Of a stretch of 56,106 nucleotides of DNA, positions 33,705 through 42,400 are shown piece after piece. Each line of letters begins with the position of its first letter. The first letter of the stretch is position 1. Both the position numbers and the translations under genes were made by a program. The stretch is from Flavobacterium shii (GTDB lineage Bacteria > Bacteroidota > Bacteroidia > Flavobacteriales > Flavobacteriaceae): contig NZ_JAOZEW010000031.1 in NCBI RefSeq assembly GCF_025847235.1, forward strand, positions 1-56,106. Direction: 5' to 3'. The notes under the pieces are model-generated. The model was given only the letters and a program-made list of their open reading frames with translations, was not told the DNA's origin and did not search any database.

Positions 33705-36104
33705 ATGAGAATTCTAATCTTAGTTTTCATTTACATCTATTGTTTTCTTATTTCTGCTAAAGCAATAAAAGCACAATCGATACAACATATTTCGGGCAAA
33801 GTTGTCAATTCTAACAATGAATTGATGATGGGGAATGCTGCGCTGTTATCTGTACGTGATTCTACTTTAATAAATCAAAATGATTTTTTAGACGGCATTT
33901 TTGAATTATCTGCTATCAATGAAAAAGAAGTAATATTAAAACTTACTTCTGTAGAATTTACAGACACATTTCTCCGTATTGTTTATGAAGGAAAAGAAAA
34001 TATAAATTTGGGTACAGTACTCGTTCGGGAAAATAATAACCAGTTGAATGAAGTAGTTATAAGAAGCCAAACTCCTTTATTAAAATACGCATCAAATGGT
34101 ACTATCGAGGTAAATGTTGCCAATACATTACTTTCTACAAGTAGTTCTGTAAATGAATTATTGGGTAGAGTCCCAAATGTTGTTGTATCCGAAGGTCAAA
34201 TTAGCGTGTTAGGAAAAGGAGAAGCTATTATTTACTTAAACGGAATATTAATTAGTAATGATCGTTTTGCTGCAATTCCGATTTCACAAATTGCTAAGAT
34301 TGAAGTTATTTCCAATCCTTCCTCAAAGTACGATGCAGAGGGAAAAGCAGTCATAAATATCATTACAAAGAAAAACGTTACTAGCGGTATAATGGGAACG
34401 GCAAGTCAACAAATTACAGTGTCGGAATTTGCAGGAACTAGTACTAATACGTTGCTAGATTTTAATTATAATAAAGATAAAATTTCTTTTATAGGAAATT
34501 ATGGACTGCAATTAGGGAAGGGCAGGGAATTATTATATACTACAAGAACAAGACCTGATCCTAGTGAATATATGCAATCGATATTAACAACCGATTGGAA
34601 ACGTAAATTCAATAACTATTCTAATTTTGGATTTGGACTTCAATATACTTTTTCTGACTCAAATTATATTTCACTCGAATATAGTGGAAATATAGAAGAT
34701 TTGGCTGGAGTAGTGGAAAACCGAAATTCTATTAAAACGAATACCGATACTAGTTTTTATACTACAGATGTTGCTAAAAATGATGTACGTCTCAATCAAT
34801 TTGCAAATTTGAATTATAATGCAATCACTGATGCTATGGGGTCCTCATTATTTGTAGGTGTGCAATATTCTAATTACAATGGCACCATAAAAGACTTAAT
34901 TGATGAAAATGGTTTGGTCAATGAAGATAACACAGAGAGATATTTAAAAAACAATGCTGATAACGCAATTAATATTATAAATACTCAAGCAGATTATTCT
35001 AATAAACTAAGTGAAGATTCTAAACTTGAAGCTGGCGCAAAATTAAGTTACGCTACTATTAAGACTGGTTCAGATTTTTTGATATCCGAAGATAGGGATG
35101 GAGAATTTGAATTTAATAATGATCTTTCGAGTGATTTTAAGTACAAAGAAAAGATTAGTGCAGCCTACATTAATTATAGTAATTTACATGGTAGTAAATT
35201 AAATTACTCTTTAGGGATTCGATCTGAATTAACTAATTATGAACTAAATACCACAGCTAATGGGAACCAGAAGTTTAAGCGTAATTATGCTGATTTTTTT
35301 CCAAATTTACTTTTGAATATGACACTTTCAGACGAAATAAAACTACATGCTTCTTATGTATCACGAATAACCAGGCCAAGATATCAGGCACTTAATCCCT
35401 ATGTTATTTACCAGGATCCATTTACCACTATAGAAGGAAATCCTAATTTAAAACCAGAGAAAGTTCATGCTTTTGAAATAGGCGCTATGTACAATAAATT
35501 TGATTTTAAAGTAGGATATACTTATAAAATTGATCCTATATCCGGAGCGGCTTTACGAGGTAATACTCCCAATAGTTATATTTTAAGATCATTAAATATG
35601 GAAAAAGAACATAACTATTTTGCATCAGTTTCAAGATCATTTGCTACCAAATGGTGGAATTCTACCAATACAGCAAGTATTAGTTATAGTAAATCTATTG
35701 ATAATACTTATTCTTTTGCTTTAGGCGCAACCAAACCTCAGATCTATCTATATTCGAATAATACATTTACTATACCGGATTTGTTTAAAGTTCAATTACT
35801 TGCTTGGTATTTGGGAGATAAAAGTTATGGGGTAAGACATGAAAATAGTCGATCAACAGTTACGCTGGGGATAGAAAGAAGCTTTTTTGATAATGACTTG
35901 AAATTAAATTTTTCTGCAAATGATATTTTTAGGGGATTTAATCTTTCCGGAGATTATGAAGTAGGTCAAACCCAGATATATTACCATAGAACACTTACCA
36001 CAAATTACTTTAAACTTGCTGCTACATATAGCTTTGGCAATTCGAAAAAATCGGATTATAAGAAAAATGAAATTGAACAAACTGAAAATAACAGAGCCAG
36101 ATAA
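33705..36104 (+). CDS. TonB-dependent outer-membrane protein (OMP_b-brl_3 type)
   Basis: The 799-residue product starts with a signal peptide (MRILILVFIYIYCFLISAKAIKAQ), then a degenerate carboxypeptidase-like beta-sandwich (about 28-115) and a plug-like domain: NELLGRVPNVVVSEGQISVLGKGEAIIYLNG and ISNPSSKYDAEGKAVINIITKK. The beta-barrel follows (about 225-799), with RPRYQALNPYVIYQDPFTTIEGNPNLKPEKVHAFEIG typical of the PF14905 family. It differs from SusC proteins by its shorter length and absence of the SusC plug motifs, and no SusD gene is adjacent. The imported compound is unknown; peptides, iron complexes or lipids are possibilities. It ends 53 bases before a convergent transporter gene, with a shared terminator between. 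Confidence 0.9.
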   Translation: MRILILVFIYIYCFLISAKAIKAQSIQHISGKVVNSNNELMMGNAALLSVRDSTLINQNDFLDGIFELSAINEKEVILKLTSVEFTDTFLRIVYEGKENINLGTVLVRENNNQLNEVVIRSQTPLLKYASNGTIEVNVANTLLSTSSSVNELLGRVPNVVVSEGQISVLGKGEAIIYLNGILISNDRFAAIPISQIAKIEVISNPSSKYDAEGKAVINIITKKNVTSGIMGTASQQITVSEFAGTSTNTLLDFNYNKDKISFIGNYGLQLGKGRELLYTTRTRPDPSEYMQSILTTDWKRKFNNYSNFGFGLQYTFSDSNYISLEYSGNIEDLAGVVENRNSIKTNTDTSFYTTDVAKNDVRLNQFANLNYNAITDAMGSSLFVGVQYSNYNGTIKDLIDENGLVNEDNTERYLKNNADNAINIINTQADYSNKLSEDSKLEAGAKLSYATIKTGSDFLISEDRDGEFEFNNDLSSDFKYKEKISAAYINYSNLHGSKLNYSLGIRSELTNYELNTTANGNQKFKRNYADFFPNLLLNMTLSDEIKLHASYVSRITRPRYQALNPYVIYQDPFTTIEGNPNLKPEKVHAFEIGAMYNKFDFKVGYTYKIDPISGAALRGNTPNSYILRSLNMEKEHNYFASVSRSFATKWWNSTNTASISYSKSIDNTYSFALGATKPQIYLYSNNTFTIPDLFKVQLLAWYLGDKSYGVRHENSRSTVTLGIERSFFDNDLKLNFSANDIFRGFNLSGDYEVGQTQIYYHRTLTTNYFKLAATYSFGNSKKSDYKKNEIEQTENNRAR

Positions 36105-36108
36105 AATT

Positions 36109-36146
36109 AAAACTGCCTTAGAAATTTAATTTTAAGGCAGTTTTTT
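36109..36146. terminator. Bidirectional terminator between convergent genes
   Basis: AAAACTGCCTTA (36109-36120) and TAAGGCAGTTTT (36133-36144) form a perfect 12-bp stem with A-run and T-run on either side. It sits between the TonB-dependent protein (plus) and the exporter (minus). Confidence 0.85.
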
Positions 36147-36157
36147 AATTATTAAAA

Positions 36158-37708
36158 TTAATGATCCGAAATCATAATATCAGATTTTGCTTTTGTTGGT
36201 TTACTCATGACAAATAATAACAAGGGTAATGTTATTGCAAAAAAAAGGCCTACAAGAAAAAAAGCATCTCTGTAACTTAGCAATGAAGATTGTTTTGTGA
36301 CAATAGCATCCATTAACCTCAATGCTTTTAATCTTGCCTCATTATAAGCAAAACCTTTATGTTCAAAATATTTTATATAGGCATTAATCCTATCCATTGC
36401 TATTGTGTTATCGGGATTAACATGGGATATTATTACATTCCTGTGAGCCGCATAACGATGTGCAATATAGGTATTTATTATCGACACGCCGAATGACCCT
36501 CCCAGCTGACGCATCATATTATTTAAAGCTGCTCCCTGTGCAACATCTTTATGATCCAGTGAAGAAACAGCCAACATGGTAAGCGGAACAGTAAGTAAAG
36601 CCAATCCCAATGCACGAAATATAAGTGCAGTAGAAATCTCCTCTGCACTAGTATTTAACGTTATACCCGACATTCTCCAATTAAAATAAATAAAAAGAAG
36701 AAATCCTGTCGCTATTATTAGTACTGGCGATACTCCTTTTTGTAATAATGTGCCACATATTTTAAGCGCAAGCAAAGCACATAATGCGCCTGGGAGTAAT
36801 AACAAACCCGTTTGATAAGGAGAAAAACTTAATAAACGTTGTGCTACAACTGGACTTATGTAAATTGAAATAAACATACCAAATCCAGTAACAAATGTTA
36901 GAATAGCTGCAATACTTAATGACTTACTCTTGAGGACACGAAGATTAACAACTGGTTTATCTACTGTTAATTCCCAATAAATAAACGTTATTAATGTTAT
37001 CAAAGCCACTACGGTAAGTACTACAATATACTTTGTTTCAAACCAATCTTCGACTTCTCCTCTTTCTAATACAGTTTGCAAAGAGCCAACCCCAATTGCC
37101 AATAAAGCGATCCCCGTCCAATCTACTTTTGTAATTTCGGGTTTAACAGGAGGTTCTCTTAAAAGAAAGTAACATGAAATCATTACAAGAATTCCAATGG
37201 GAACATTAATTAAAAATATCCACGGCCAGTCATAGTTTTCGGTTATATACCCTCCTAATGTGGGGCCAATAGTAGGACCAATAAAAATTCCAGCTCCAAA
37301 TATCGCTCCGGCTATGGACTGCTTTTCTTTTGGAAATAGCTCAAAAACGACTACTTGCGATATCGACAATAATGCTCCTCCACCAATTCCTTGCATGAAT
37401 CTAAAGAATACTAACATCCAAATGTTTGATGAATGTCCACACATAAAAGAGCAGAAGGTAAACAAAACTACAGATCCTATATAATAATTGCGTCGCCCGA
37501 GATTGGCACTCAAAAAACTTGTAATAGGAATGATAATTACATTTGCAATTGCATAAGCCGTAATAACCCAAGAGGTATCTTCCAGAGTTGCGCCGAGATT
37601 TCCACTCATGTGTGAGAGCGCTACATTAACAATTGATATATCTATTAATTCCATAATTGCAGCCAGGATGACTGTAATTATTAAAAGTTTACGGTTAAGA
37701 GGTGTCAT
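36158..37708 (-). CDS. DHA2-family (EmrB/QacA type) multidrug efflux transporter
   Basis: The 516-residue product is an MFS exporter with about 14 membrane helices. Asp in the first helix (LAAIMELIDISIVNVALSHM) is the acidic residue of EmrB/QacA-type exporters, LGRR is motif A, and GAGIFIGPTIGPTLGGYI is motif C, the antiporter motif. These proteins use the proton gradient to expel drugs or other amphipathic compounds. EmrB-type pumps often work with an EmrA membrane-fusion protein and an outer-membrane channel; neither is next to this gene. A TetR-family operator lies 11-26 bases upstream of the start codon, so it is repressed by the TetR encoded upstream and released by a ligand. The thioesterase gene is 72 bases upstream on the same strand. 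Confidence 0.93.
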   Translation of the reverse strand: MTPLNRKLLIITVILAAIMELIDISIVNVALSHMSGNLGATLEDTSWVITAYAIANVIIIPITSFLSANLGRRNYYIGSVVLFTFCSFMCGHSSNIWMLVFFRFMQGIGGGALLSISQVVVFELFPKEKQSIAGAIFGAGIFIGPTIGPTLGGYITENYDWPWIFLINVPIGILVMISCYFLLREPPVKPEITKVDWTGIALLAIGVGSLQTVLERGEVEDWFETKYIVVLTVVALITLITFIYWELTVDKPVVNLRVLKSKSLSIAAILTFVTGFGMFISIYISPVVAQRLLSFSPYQTGLLLLPGALCALLALKICGTLLQKGVSPVLIIATGFLLFIYFNWRMSGITLNTSAEEISTALIFRALGLALLTVPLTMLAVSSLDHKDVAQGAALNNMMRQLGGSFGVSIINTYIAHRYAAHRNVIISHVNPDNTIAMDRINAYIKYFEHKGFAYNEARLKALRLMDAIVTKQSSLLSYRDAFFLVGLFFAITLPLLLFVMSKPTKAKSDIMISDH

Positions 37709-37718
37709 AAAAATATTT

Positions 37719-37734
37719 TATACCAATCGGTATA
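37719..37734 (-). promoter_or_regulatory. TetR operator upstream of the exporter gene
   Basis: TATACC (37719-37724), AATC and GGTATA (37729-37734) form a perfect palindrome with 6-bp arms 11 bases before the exporter start. The core ATACC-N4-GGTAT is shared with the two other sites in this regulon. TetR-family repressors bind this kind of symmetrical site. Confidence 0.85.
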
Positions 37735-37779
37735 TTTTAGTTTAAAAAAAGACTATTTAATCAATTCGTGTTATAGTTG

Positions 37780-38229
37780 CTATAGTGCTTTTTTAACCAT
37801 GTTAGTTTTTAAAAGATTAGAATATGCTCTGGCAATAAGTCTGGTTTTGTCTTTATTCCAAATCTCGCATTGTGCATTAACCAATTGTTTTCCCCTTTTT
37901 ATAATGGCTGTTTCCGCAAGTATTGTATCTCCTAGATGTGCAGGAGCAAAATAATCAACTACCAGATTTATGGTTGTATAAAAGTTATCTTCATTTAATG
38001 AAAATAGGGTAGCACCAATACAATCATCTGCAATTGCAGCTGTAACCCCGCCATGTAATGACTTAACAGGATTTGTCATTTCATCTCTTATCATATATTT
38101 AAAAGTTACTGTACCTTCCTGAGCATCTACAACTATTGGATTCATCCATAACATAAAAGGTGATGGTGAAGCTGTAAATTCTTTTCCAATATAATCCTGC
38201 AACACTTGTAATCTTGTTTTTGTTCCCAT
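37780..38229 (-). CDS. PaaI-family hotdog-fold thioesterase
   Basis: The 149-residue product matches the length and layout of PaaI-type thioesterases, which hydrolyse aromatic or medium-chain acyl-CoA. The conserved catalytic-loop motif is SLHGGVTAAIADDCIGATLF: the HGG marks the start of the hotdog helix and the acidic residue (Asp) follows it. The conserved tail DTILAETAIIKRGKQLVNAQCEIWNKDKTRLIARAYS is present. It has its own TetR operator 28 bases upstream of the start and lies between the TetR and exporter genes on the same strand. The shared control with an efflux pump suggests response to the same chemical: possibly an organic acid or CoA-linked stress. Substrate not readable. Confidence 0.88.
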   Translation of the reverse strand: MGTKTRLQVLQDYIGKEFTASPSPFMLWMNPIVVDAQEGTVTFKYMIRDEMTNPVKSLHGGVTAAIADDCIGATLFSLNEDNFYTTINLVVDYFAPAHLGDTILAETAIIKRGKQLVNAQCEIWNKDKTRLIARAYSNLLKTNMVKKAL

Positions 38230-38256
38230 TTTAAAATTTGTTATTATTTATGTATT

Positions 38257-38270
38257 ATACCGATGGGTAT
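38257..38270 (-). promoter_or_regulatory. TetR operator upstream of the thioesterase gene
   Basis: ATACC (38257-38261), GATG and GGTAT (38266-38270) match the exporter operator's arms exactly, differing only in the central four bases. The site is 28 bases before the thioesterase start. Confidence 0.82.
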
Positions 38271-38303
38271 ATTTTTAATTAAAAAAAATCAAAGCCGATA
38301 TCT

Positions 38304-38894
38304 TTATTCTAAGTCTTCTATGATATCATTTAATGAAACCATAATGTCCGACAAGTTTTTTAAATTACCAGTTACTTTACTTATCATTACAGCTCCTTCG
38401 ATGATAGCAATTATGGTTAACGCTATTCTTTCGGGATCAATGGATTTGGCTTTAAACTCTCCTGTGGCAATTCCTTGTTCGATAAAGCCAATTAATTTTT
38501 CTTTCCAAAAATTGATTGCTCTTTCTACTTTTTTTCTAAGGATAGGGTGGGTGTCATCTGCCTCGGTAGCAGTATTAAGAATTGGGCAACCTCCTTGTGT
38601 AATTCGTAAATGAAAATAATCGGAATAGAGTCGTGGGTAGACTAATAATTTATCTTTATAAGTGCTTTCTTTTTCAATTGCTTTTGCAAAAGTATCCTGT
38701 AGTTTTTTGATATTATATTTGAAAGCAGCAATAGCAACTTCATCCTTATTTTCGAAATTACCATAAATACTCCCTTTTGTAAGTCCTGTAGCATCTGTAA
38801 TGTCACTCATTGATGTACCGCTGTATCCTTTTATGTTAAAAATAGGAGCAGTTTTCTCTATAATGAATTGTTTAGTTCTTGCAGCTTTACTCAT
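38304..38894 (-). CDS. TetR-family transcriptional repressor
   Basis: The 196-residue product has an N-terminal helix-turn-helix (about residues 5-55), with SGTSMSDITDATGLTKGSIYGNFENKDEV as the standard TetR signature. A C-terminal all-helical ligand and dimer domain includes PILNTATEADDTHPILR. It is the first gene of the minus-strand cluster, with its own operator 29-42 bases upstream. Because the same ATACC-N4-GGTAT site lies before all three genes, it most likely represses itself, the thioesterase and the exporter, and a ligand exported or processed by them releases it. Identity of the ligand is unknown. Confidence 0.92.
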   Translation of the reverse strand: MSKAARTKQFIIEKTAPIFNIKGYSGTSMSDITDATGLTKGSIYGNFENKDEVAIAAFKYNIKKLQDTFAKAIEKESTYKDKLLVYPRLYSDYFHLRITQGGCPILNTATEADDTHPILRKKVERAINFWKEKLIGFIEQGIATGEFKAKSIDPERIALTIIAIIEGAVMISKVTGNLKNLSDIMVSLNDIIEDLE

Positions 38895-38922
38895 GATTAA
38901 TCAAATATTAAAATACAAATAT

Positions 38923-38936
38923 ATACCAATCGGTAT
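38923..38936 (-). promoter_or_regulatory. TetR operator upstream of the tetR gene itself
   Basis: ATACC (38923-38927), AATC and GGTAT (38932-38936) are identical over 14 bases to the core of the exporter operator and lie 29 bases before the TetR start. This implies autoregulation. Confidence 0.85.
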
Positions 38937-38989
38937 TATTTTTAATGCTTTTTGAAGTATTTTTTTATTGTAAAATTGTTTGTGGTAAA

Positions 38990-39415
38990 ATTTAACCGCA
39001 AAGTTTGTATCAATTTGTAGCGAAAAATTAACCGCAGAGTTCACAAAGGATTACGCAAAGGTCGCAAAGTTTCTCCTCGATGCTGTCATTCTGAGGCGGA
39101 GTCGAAGAATCACGAGGAACTCCATAATCTTTTTCGAATCACTCGTGGAGACTTTTCCTACGTGAGGGAGATAATATTGTGGTTTGTAGCAGGAGATTAA
39201 TCCCAGAGTTCATAAAGTTTCAAGATACTTTTAATCCTTTAATTCTATCTAACTCTTTTCCGGAGGAACGCGGATTATGCGGATTCGATAAGGCAAAAAC
39301 ACGGATTAAACGGATTTTATTTTTGATTGTTTATAAATCAGTTTTTCATCCGCGTCCTCTTATAGACAATTTAAGTAAGCAACTCTTTGTCAAAGACACA
39401 AACGCACTTTCCTGA
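38990..39415. repeat. Composite region of degenerate dispersed repeats
   Basis: No gene is supported in 38937-39454. The block at 39023-39072 repeats 7441-7491 at about 84 percent identity (both run from AAAAATTAACCGCA to TCGCAAAGTTT). It is followed by sequence resembling the widespread Bacteroidota CATTCTGAG / TCGAAGAATC intergenic repeat (39087-39112) and an element with repeated CGGATTA and AACGGATTT words (about 39268-39320). A plus-strand frame at 39179-39415 crosses these elements and looks accidental. Confidence 0.6.
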
Positions 39416-39454
39416 TCCGAGACTGAAAGTCGAACTGACGAAGTAAATCAGTGG

Positions 39455-40105
39455 CTAAAAATTTAATTCAGTGATTGTATCATTATTTTCCAATAGAATT
39501 ACTGTTTTATTACTTTCTGATGGTATTTGAGTTGGGTACCAATTTCTATGAGGTCTCACAATGATAAGCAAACCTTCATTATCGCCAATAGCAGCAAAAA
39601 CTTCACTATTGGAATTTTTGCTAAAAAAGCCCAAATCATGTTTATTTATTAGTTCTTGCCCTAACGCTAATGGTTGTTCATGTACTATACCAATTTCGCT
39701 AATGTTTAAAATTGAATCTGTTCCGAATTGTTCTATTTGGTGATTATCGAGATCATGTCTGGCAATAAATTCTAACAAATTACCATTATTATCGTAGAAG
39801 TAAACCGCATGGGCATTCCAATTTTCAAATGAAGTAATTACATTTTGATCTTCAATAAAAATAAGACTTACTTTATTCTTACACCAATTTATAGCTTCGT
39901 CGAGTTTATTCTCAGGAATATTAAAAGCAAGATGATAAATAGAATCAAAATCTTTATTCTCGACAAATTTCAAAATAGAATTACCTGCTTGAAAAGTGAC
40001 AAATGTAGTATCCTTTTCTAAAATTTGGAAACCTAGAATCTTGCTATAAAATTCGGTGGTTTTTACTAAATTATTTGTTTGGATTTGTATCTGTGTAAGT
40101 TTCAT
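39455..40105 (-). CDS. VOC-superfamily (glyoxalase/dioxygenase-like) protein
   Basis: The 216-residue product starts with the beta-alpha-beta-beta-beta module of the vicinal-oxygen-chelate fold (about 1-115): TNNLVKTTEFYSKILGFQI, FVTFQAGNSILKFVE, HLAFNIPENKLDEAINW and VYFYDNNGNLLEFI. A metal site is usually formed by His/Glu residues of such modules; H and E near these positions (YHLAFN, LLEFIAR) are compatible. The second half (about 130-216) is a related but degraded module (SEIGIVHEQPLALGQELINKHDLGFF). Family members range from glyoxalases to resistance proteins and I cannot choose. It is probably monocistronic. No operator is recognised. Confidence 0.8.
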   Translation of the reverse strand: MKLTQIQIQTNNLVKTTEFYSKILGFQILEKDTTFVTFQAGNSILKFVENKDFDSIYHLAFNIPENKLDEAINWCKNKVSLIFIEDQNVITSFENWNAHAVYFYDNNGNLLEFIARHDLDNHQIEQFGTDSILNISEIGIVHEQPLALGQELINKHDLGFFSKNSNSEVFAAIGDNEGLLIIVRPHRNWYPTQIPSESNKTVILLENNDTITELNF

Positions 40106-40257
40106 ATCTGTTTTTTTTGATTAGGATTTACAGCTTTTATTTGTAATCCTATGTATTAAACAAATTTAAGAAAATGTGGCTACACTATTAAAGGGAACTG
40201 ATTATATACATCTATGCGAGAATCATAATTTATTATACTTCACTTGATTTTTCGAAT

Positions 40258-41016
40258 TTATGAATCAAGCCAATTTTTAAAATTATTAATTTCTTTTTTA
40301 CTTAAAATAATTGGTTCGATATCGGGAATGGCAACATTTAAAAGTAACTCAATTTTCTGACTGGAATGTTTTACTATATCCTCAATAATATTTCGATTTA
40401 CTATATATTTTCGGTTTACTTTAAAAAAGATAATTGGATTTAATTTGTTTATTAAATCTTTAAGATTGCTATTATACAAATAGCTATTACCGGAATTTGT
40501 ATAAATAAAGAGGTGTTTTCCTGTGGCAAAAAAATAGTTAATTGCCGTATCATTAATAGAGATAAGTTTGTTTCTGTGATTTACCAAAAAGTGGTGTTGG
40601 ATATTATTATGGTTTTCAATTTCAACCAAAGATTCCAGAATAGGGTTGGGGTTAAATGTTTCTTTTATATTTTTATATTTCACCAAAGCCTCCAATAATT
40701 CTTCTTCTTCATAAGGCTTTAAAAGGTAATCTATAGTAAAATGCTTAAAAACTTTAACGGCATAAGAATCGTATGCTGTTATAAAAATTACGGGACAAGA
40801 AACAGTCGCTTTTTCAAAAATGTCAAGACTTTTTCCATCCCCCAAATGAATATCCATAAAGGCAAGGTCAACCGTGTTCTGTTTAAAAAAAGCAACAGCC
40901 TCCTTTACAGATTTTATCAAAGTTATTTGACTTATCGTAATTATACTTTGCTCTTCCAGAATTGATTTTAGATAGCTTGAAGCAAGATATTCGTCTTCAA
41001 TAATGACTATTTTCAT
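40258..41016 (-). CDS. LytTR-type response regulator of the protease/SusCD locus
   Basis: The 252-residue product has a receiver domain (about 1-115: E7, D8, E9, phosphoacceptor D55 in LAFMDIHLGDG, FITAYDSYA, LLKPYEEE). A LytTR DNA-binding domain follows at about 140-245 (FLVNHRNKLISINDTAINYFFATGKHLFIY; FFKVNRKYIVNRNII). It is the last gene of the minus-strand block, 54 bases after SusD. A terminator hairpin (41043-41063) lies in that gap, so expression depends on readthrough or on a promoter near 41030 where TATCTTTG matches the -7 consensus but no good -33 is visible. The cognate kinase is almost certainly the one at 48467-50029. The 21-bp-spaced repeats before the metalloprotease gene are its best candidate target. 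Confidence 0.92.
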   Translation of the reverse strand: MKIVIIEDEYLASSYLKSILEEQSIITISQITLIKSVKEAVAFFKQNTVDLAFMDIHLGDGKSLDIFEKATVSCPVIFITAYDSYAVKVFKHFTIDYLLKPYEEEELLEALVKYKNIKETFNPNPILESLVEIENHNNIQHHFLVNHRNKLISINDTAINYFFATGKHLFIYTNSGNSYLYNSNLKDLINKLNPIIFFKVNRKYIVNRNIIEDIVKHSSQKIELLLNVAIPDIEPIILSKKEINNFKNWLDS

Positions 41017-41042
41017 TTCTTGTTTTTTGCAAAGATAAAAAA

Positions 41043-41063
41043 AGCTCCGTTAAAAACGGAGCT
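41043..41063 (-). terminator. Terminator between susD and the response regulator gene
   Basis: AGCTCCGTT (41043-41051) and AACGGAGCT (41055-41063) form a 9-bp stem with a three-base loop, followed on the minus strand by a T-run. It starts only eight bases after the SusD stop. The T-run is followed by TATCTTTG and the regulator start 14 bases further on. Confidence 0.85.
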
Positions 41064-41070
41064 AATTAAT

Positions 41071-42390
41071 TTACAATTCTGGATTGTTTAAACGTGCGTT
41101 TAGCGGGAAGGGTAAAGTGTAACGCGGATCATTCTTTATCAAGATATAATCTTTTCCTGCGATGGTGTGTAAGATTTCTTTTTGAGAAGTTCGTCTTAAA
41201 TCAAACCAACGATGTCCTTCTACAGCAAACTCACGTTCTCTTTCTTGATATATAAAATCAAGAAGGTTTGTTTTGTCCATTGCAGCAATCTTTGTACTCA
41301 ATTGAGTGTAACCTGTGGTATTATAGCGAGTTTTTGTAAAACTTAACATAGTTGCTCTAGCAGTTGCAAGATCTTCTAATTGTGCAGCTGTTTCTGCTTT
41401 GGTCAAATATAATTCAGATGCTCTAAAAGTACATTTCTGATTTAACTCTCCACCTTTATCAAAGGCATATCTACTTCCCATTTTAAGAAAGTACAATCCA
41501 AAACGTAAGTCATTGGTTTGATCATATGCATTTATTAATGATTGAGAAGCATAAGAAGATCCTTTTAAGCGATTATCAAATGAATCCTCGAGTGCCATTA
41601 TAGATTCTTTTGTATCATAATTATTTGGCAAAATTGGAGTAGCATTTAAATCTACTAGTGCATTTTTATAAGCCAATGCGTTATTTGCGGCTTCAGCAGC
41701 TTTTCCCCATTGTTTTTGATATAAATAAATACGTGACTCCATAGTATATAGTGCAGCTTTAGAGAAACGGTAATTGATTCCTGTAGTCTGAGTGTCTTTG
41801 TTAAGCAATTTCTTGGCCTCTTCTTTATCAGATAGGATTTGATTATAAACCACTGCTATACTTTCGGGAATATAAGCTTGTTCCAAATCTATTTTTAAAG
41901 CCAATGGGACGCCTCTGTCTGAATCTGCAGTTGCAGCATCGTAAGGCTTTCCAAACAAATTAACTAAATCAAAGTAAGCAAGAGCTCTTAATCCGTATGC
42001 TTCACCAATCAATTGATCTTTATCTGCCGAAGCTTCCAATTTATTGCTGGCTTCATTGATAATTACATTGGCATAAAAAATAACGTTATACAATTCCTGA
42101 TACTGAAAACTTGTAGCAATAGGATCCGGATTTGTATCGTTCCAGATATAGTTATCTTTATAGAATAATATATCATTACTCTCTTCATCAAAAAGCAATT
42201 CGTCTGTTCTTAATGTGCTTAGTGATTTATGGTCCGGGTAAACAGAATATCCCTTAGTAAGCACTGCTCTAAACTCTGCAAGTGTTTCAGGAATTACTTT
42301 ACCTATCGGTTTTACGTCAAGGTAGTCATCGCAACCTGTAGCAACTATGGCAGCGATAAAAAGGATTAGGTATTTTGATATATTTTTCAT
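41071..42390 (-). CDS. SusD/RagB-family lipoprotein of the protease locus
   Basis: The 439-residue product is a lipoprotein (lipobox IVATGC, C20, followed by Asp-Asp). It has SusD-family helical repeats: LIGEAYGLRALAYFDLVNLFGKPYD in the first half and ASELYLTKAETAAQLEDLATARATM with FIYQEREREFAVEGHRWFDLRR near the end. It is clearly shorter than the PUL SusD at 21189 (533 residues), so substrate-binding loops are reduced. It is 10 bases after SusC. SusD proteins form a lid on the transporter. With a protease rather than glycosidases next door, its ligand may be a peptide, but this is an inference. Confidence 0.94.
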   Translation of the reverse strand: MKNISKYLILFIAAIVATGCDDYLDVKPIGKVIPETLAEFRAVLTKGYSVYPDHKSLSTLRTDELLFDEESNDILFYKDNYIWNDTNPDPIATSFQYQELYNVIFYANVIINEASNKLEASADKDQLIGEAYGLRALAYFDLVNLFGKPYDAATADSDRGVPLALKIDLEQAYIPESIAVVYNQILSDKEEAKKLLNKDTQTTGINYRFSKAALYTMESRIYLYQKQWGKAAEAANNALAYKNALVDLNATPILPNNYDTKESIMALEDSFDNRLKGSSYASQSLINAYDQTNDLRFGLYFLKMGSRYAFDKGGELNQKCTFRASELYLTKAETAAQLEDLATARATMLSFTKTRYNTTGYTQLSTKIAAMDKTNLLDFIYQEREREFAVEGHRWFDLRRTSQKEILHTIAGKDYILIKNDPRYTLPFPLNARLNNPEL

Positions 42391-42400
42391 CTTAAATCAA

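Noticed and set aside
39179..39415. Plus-strand frame of 78 residues in the intergenic gap
   Set aside because: It crosses several degenerate repeat elements, has no plausible leader, and its composition does not resemble the coding sequences of the window.
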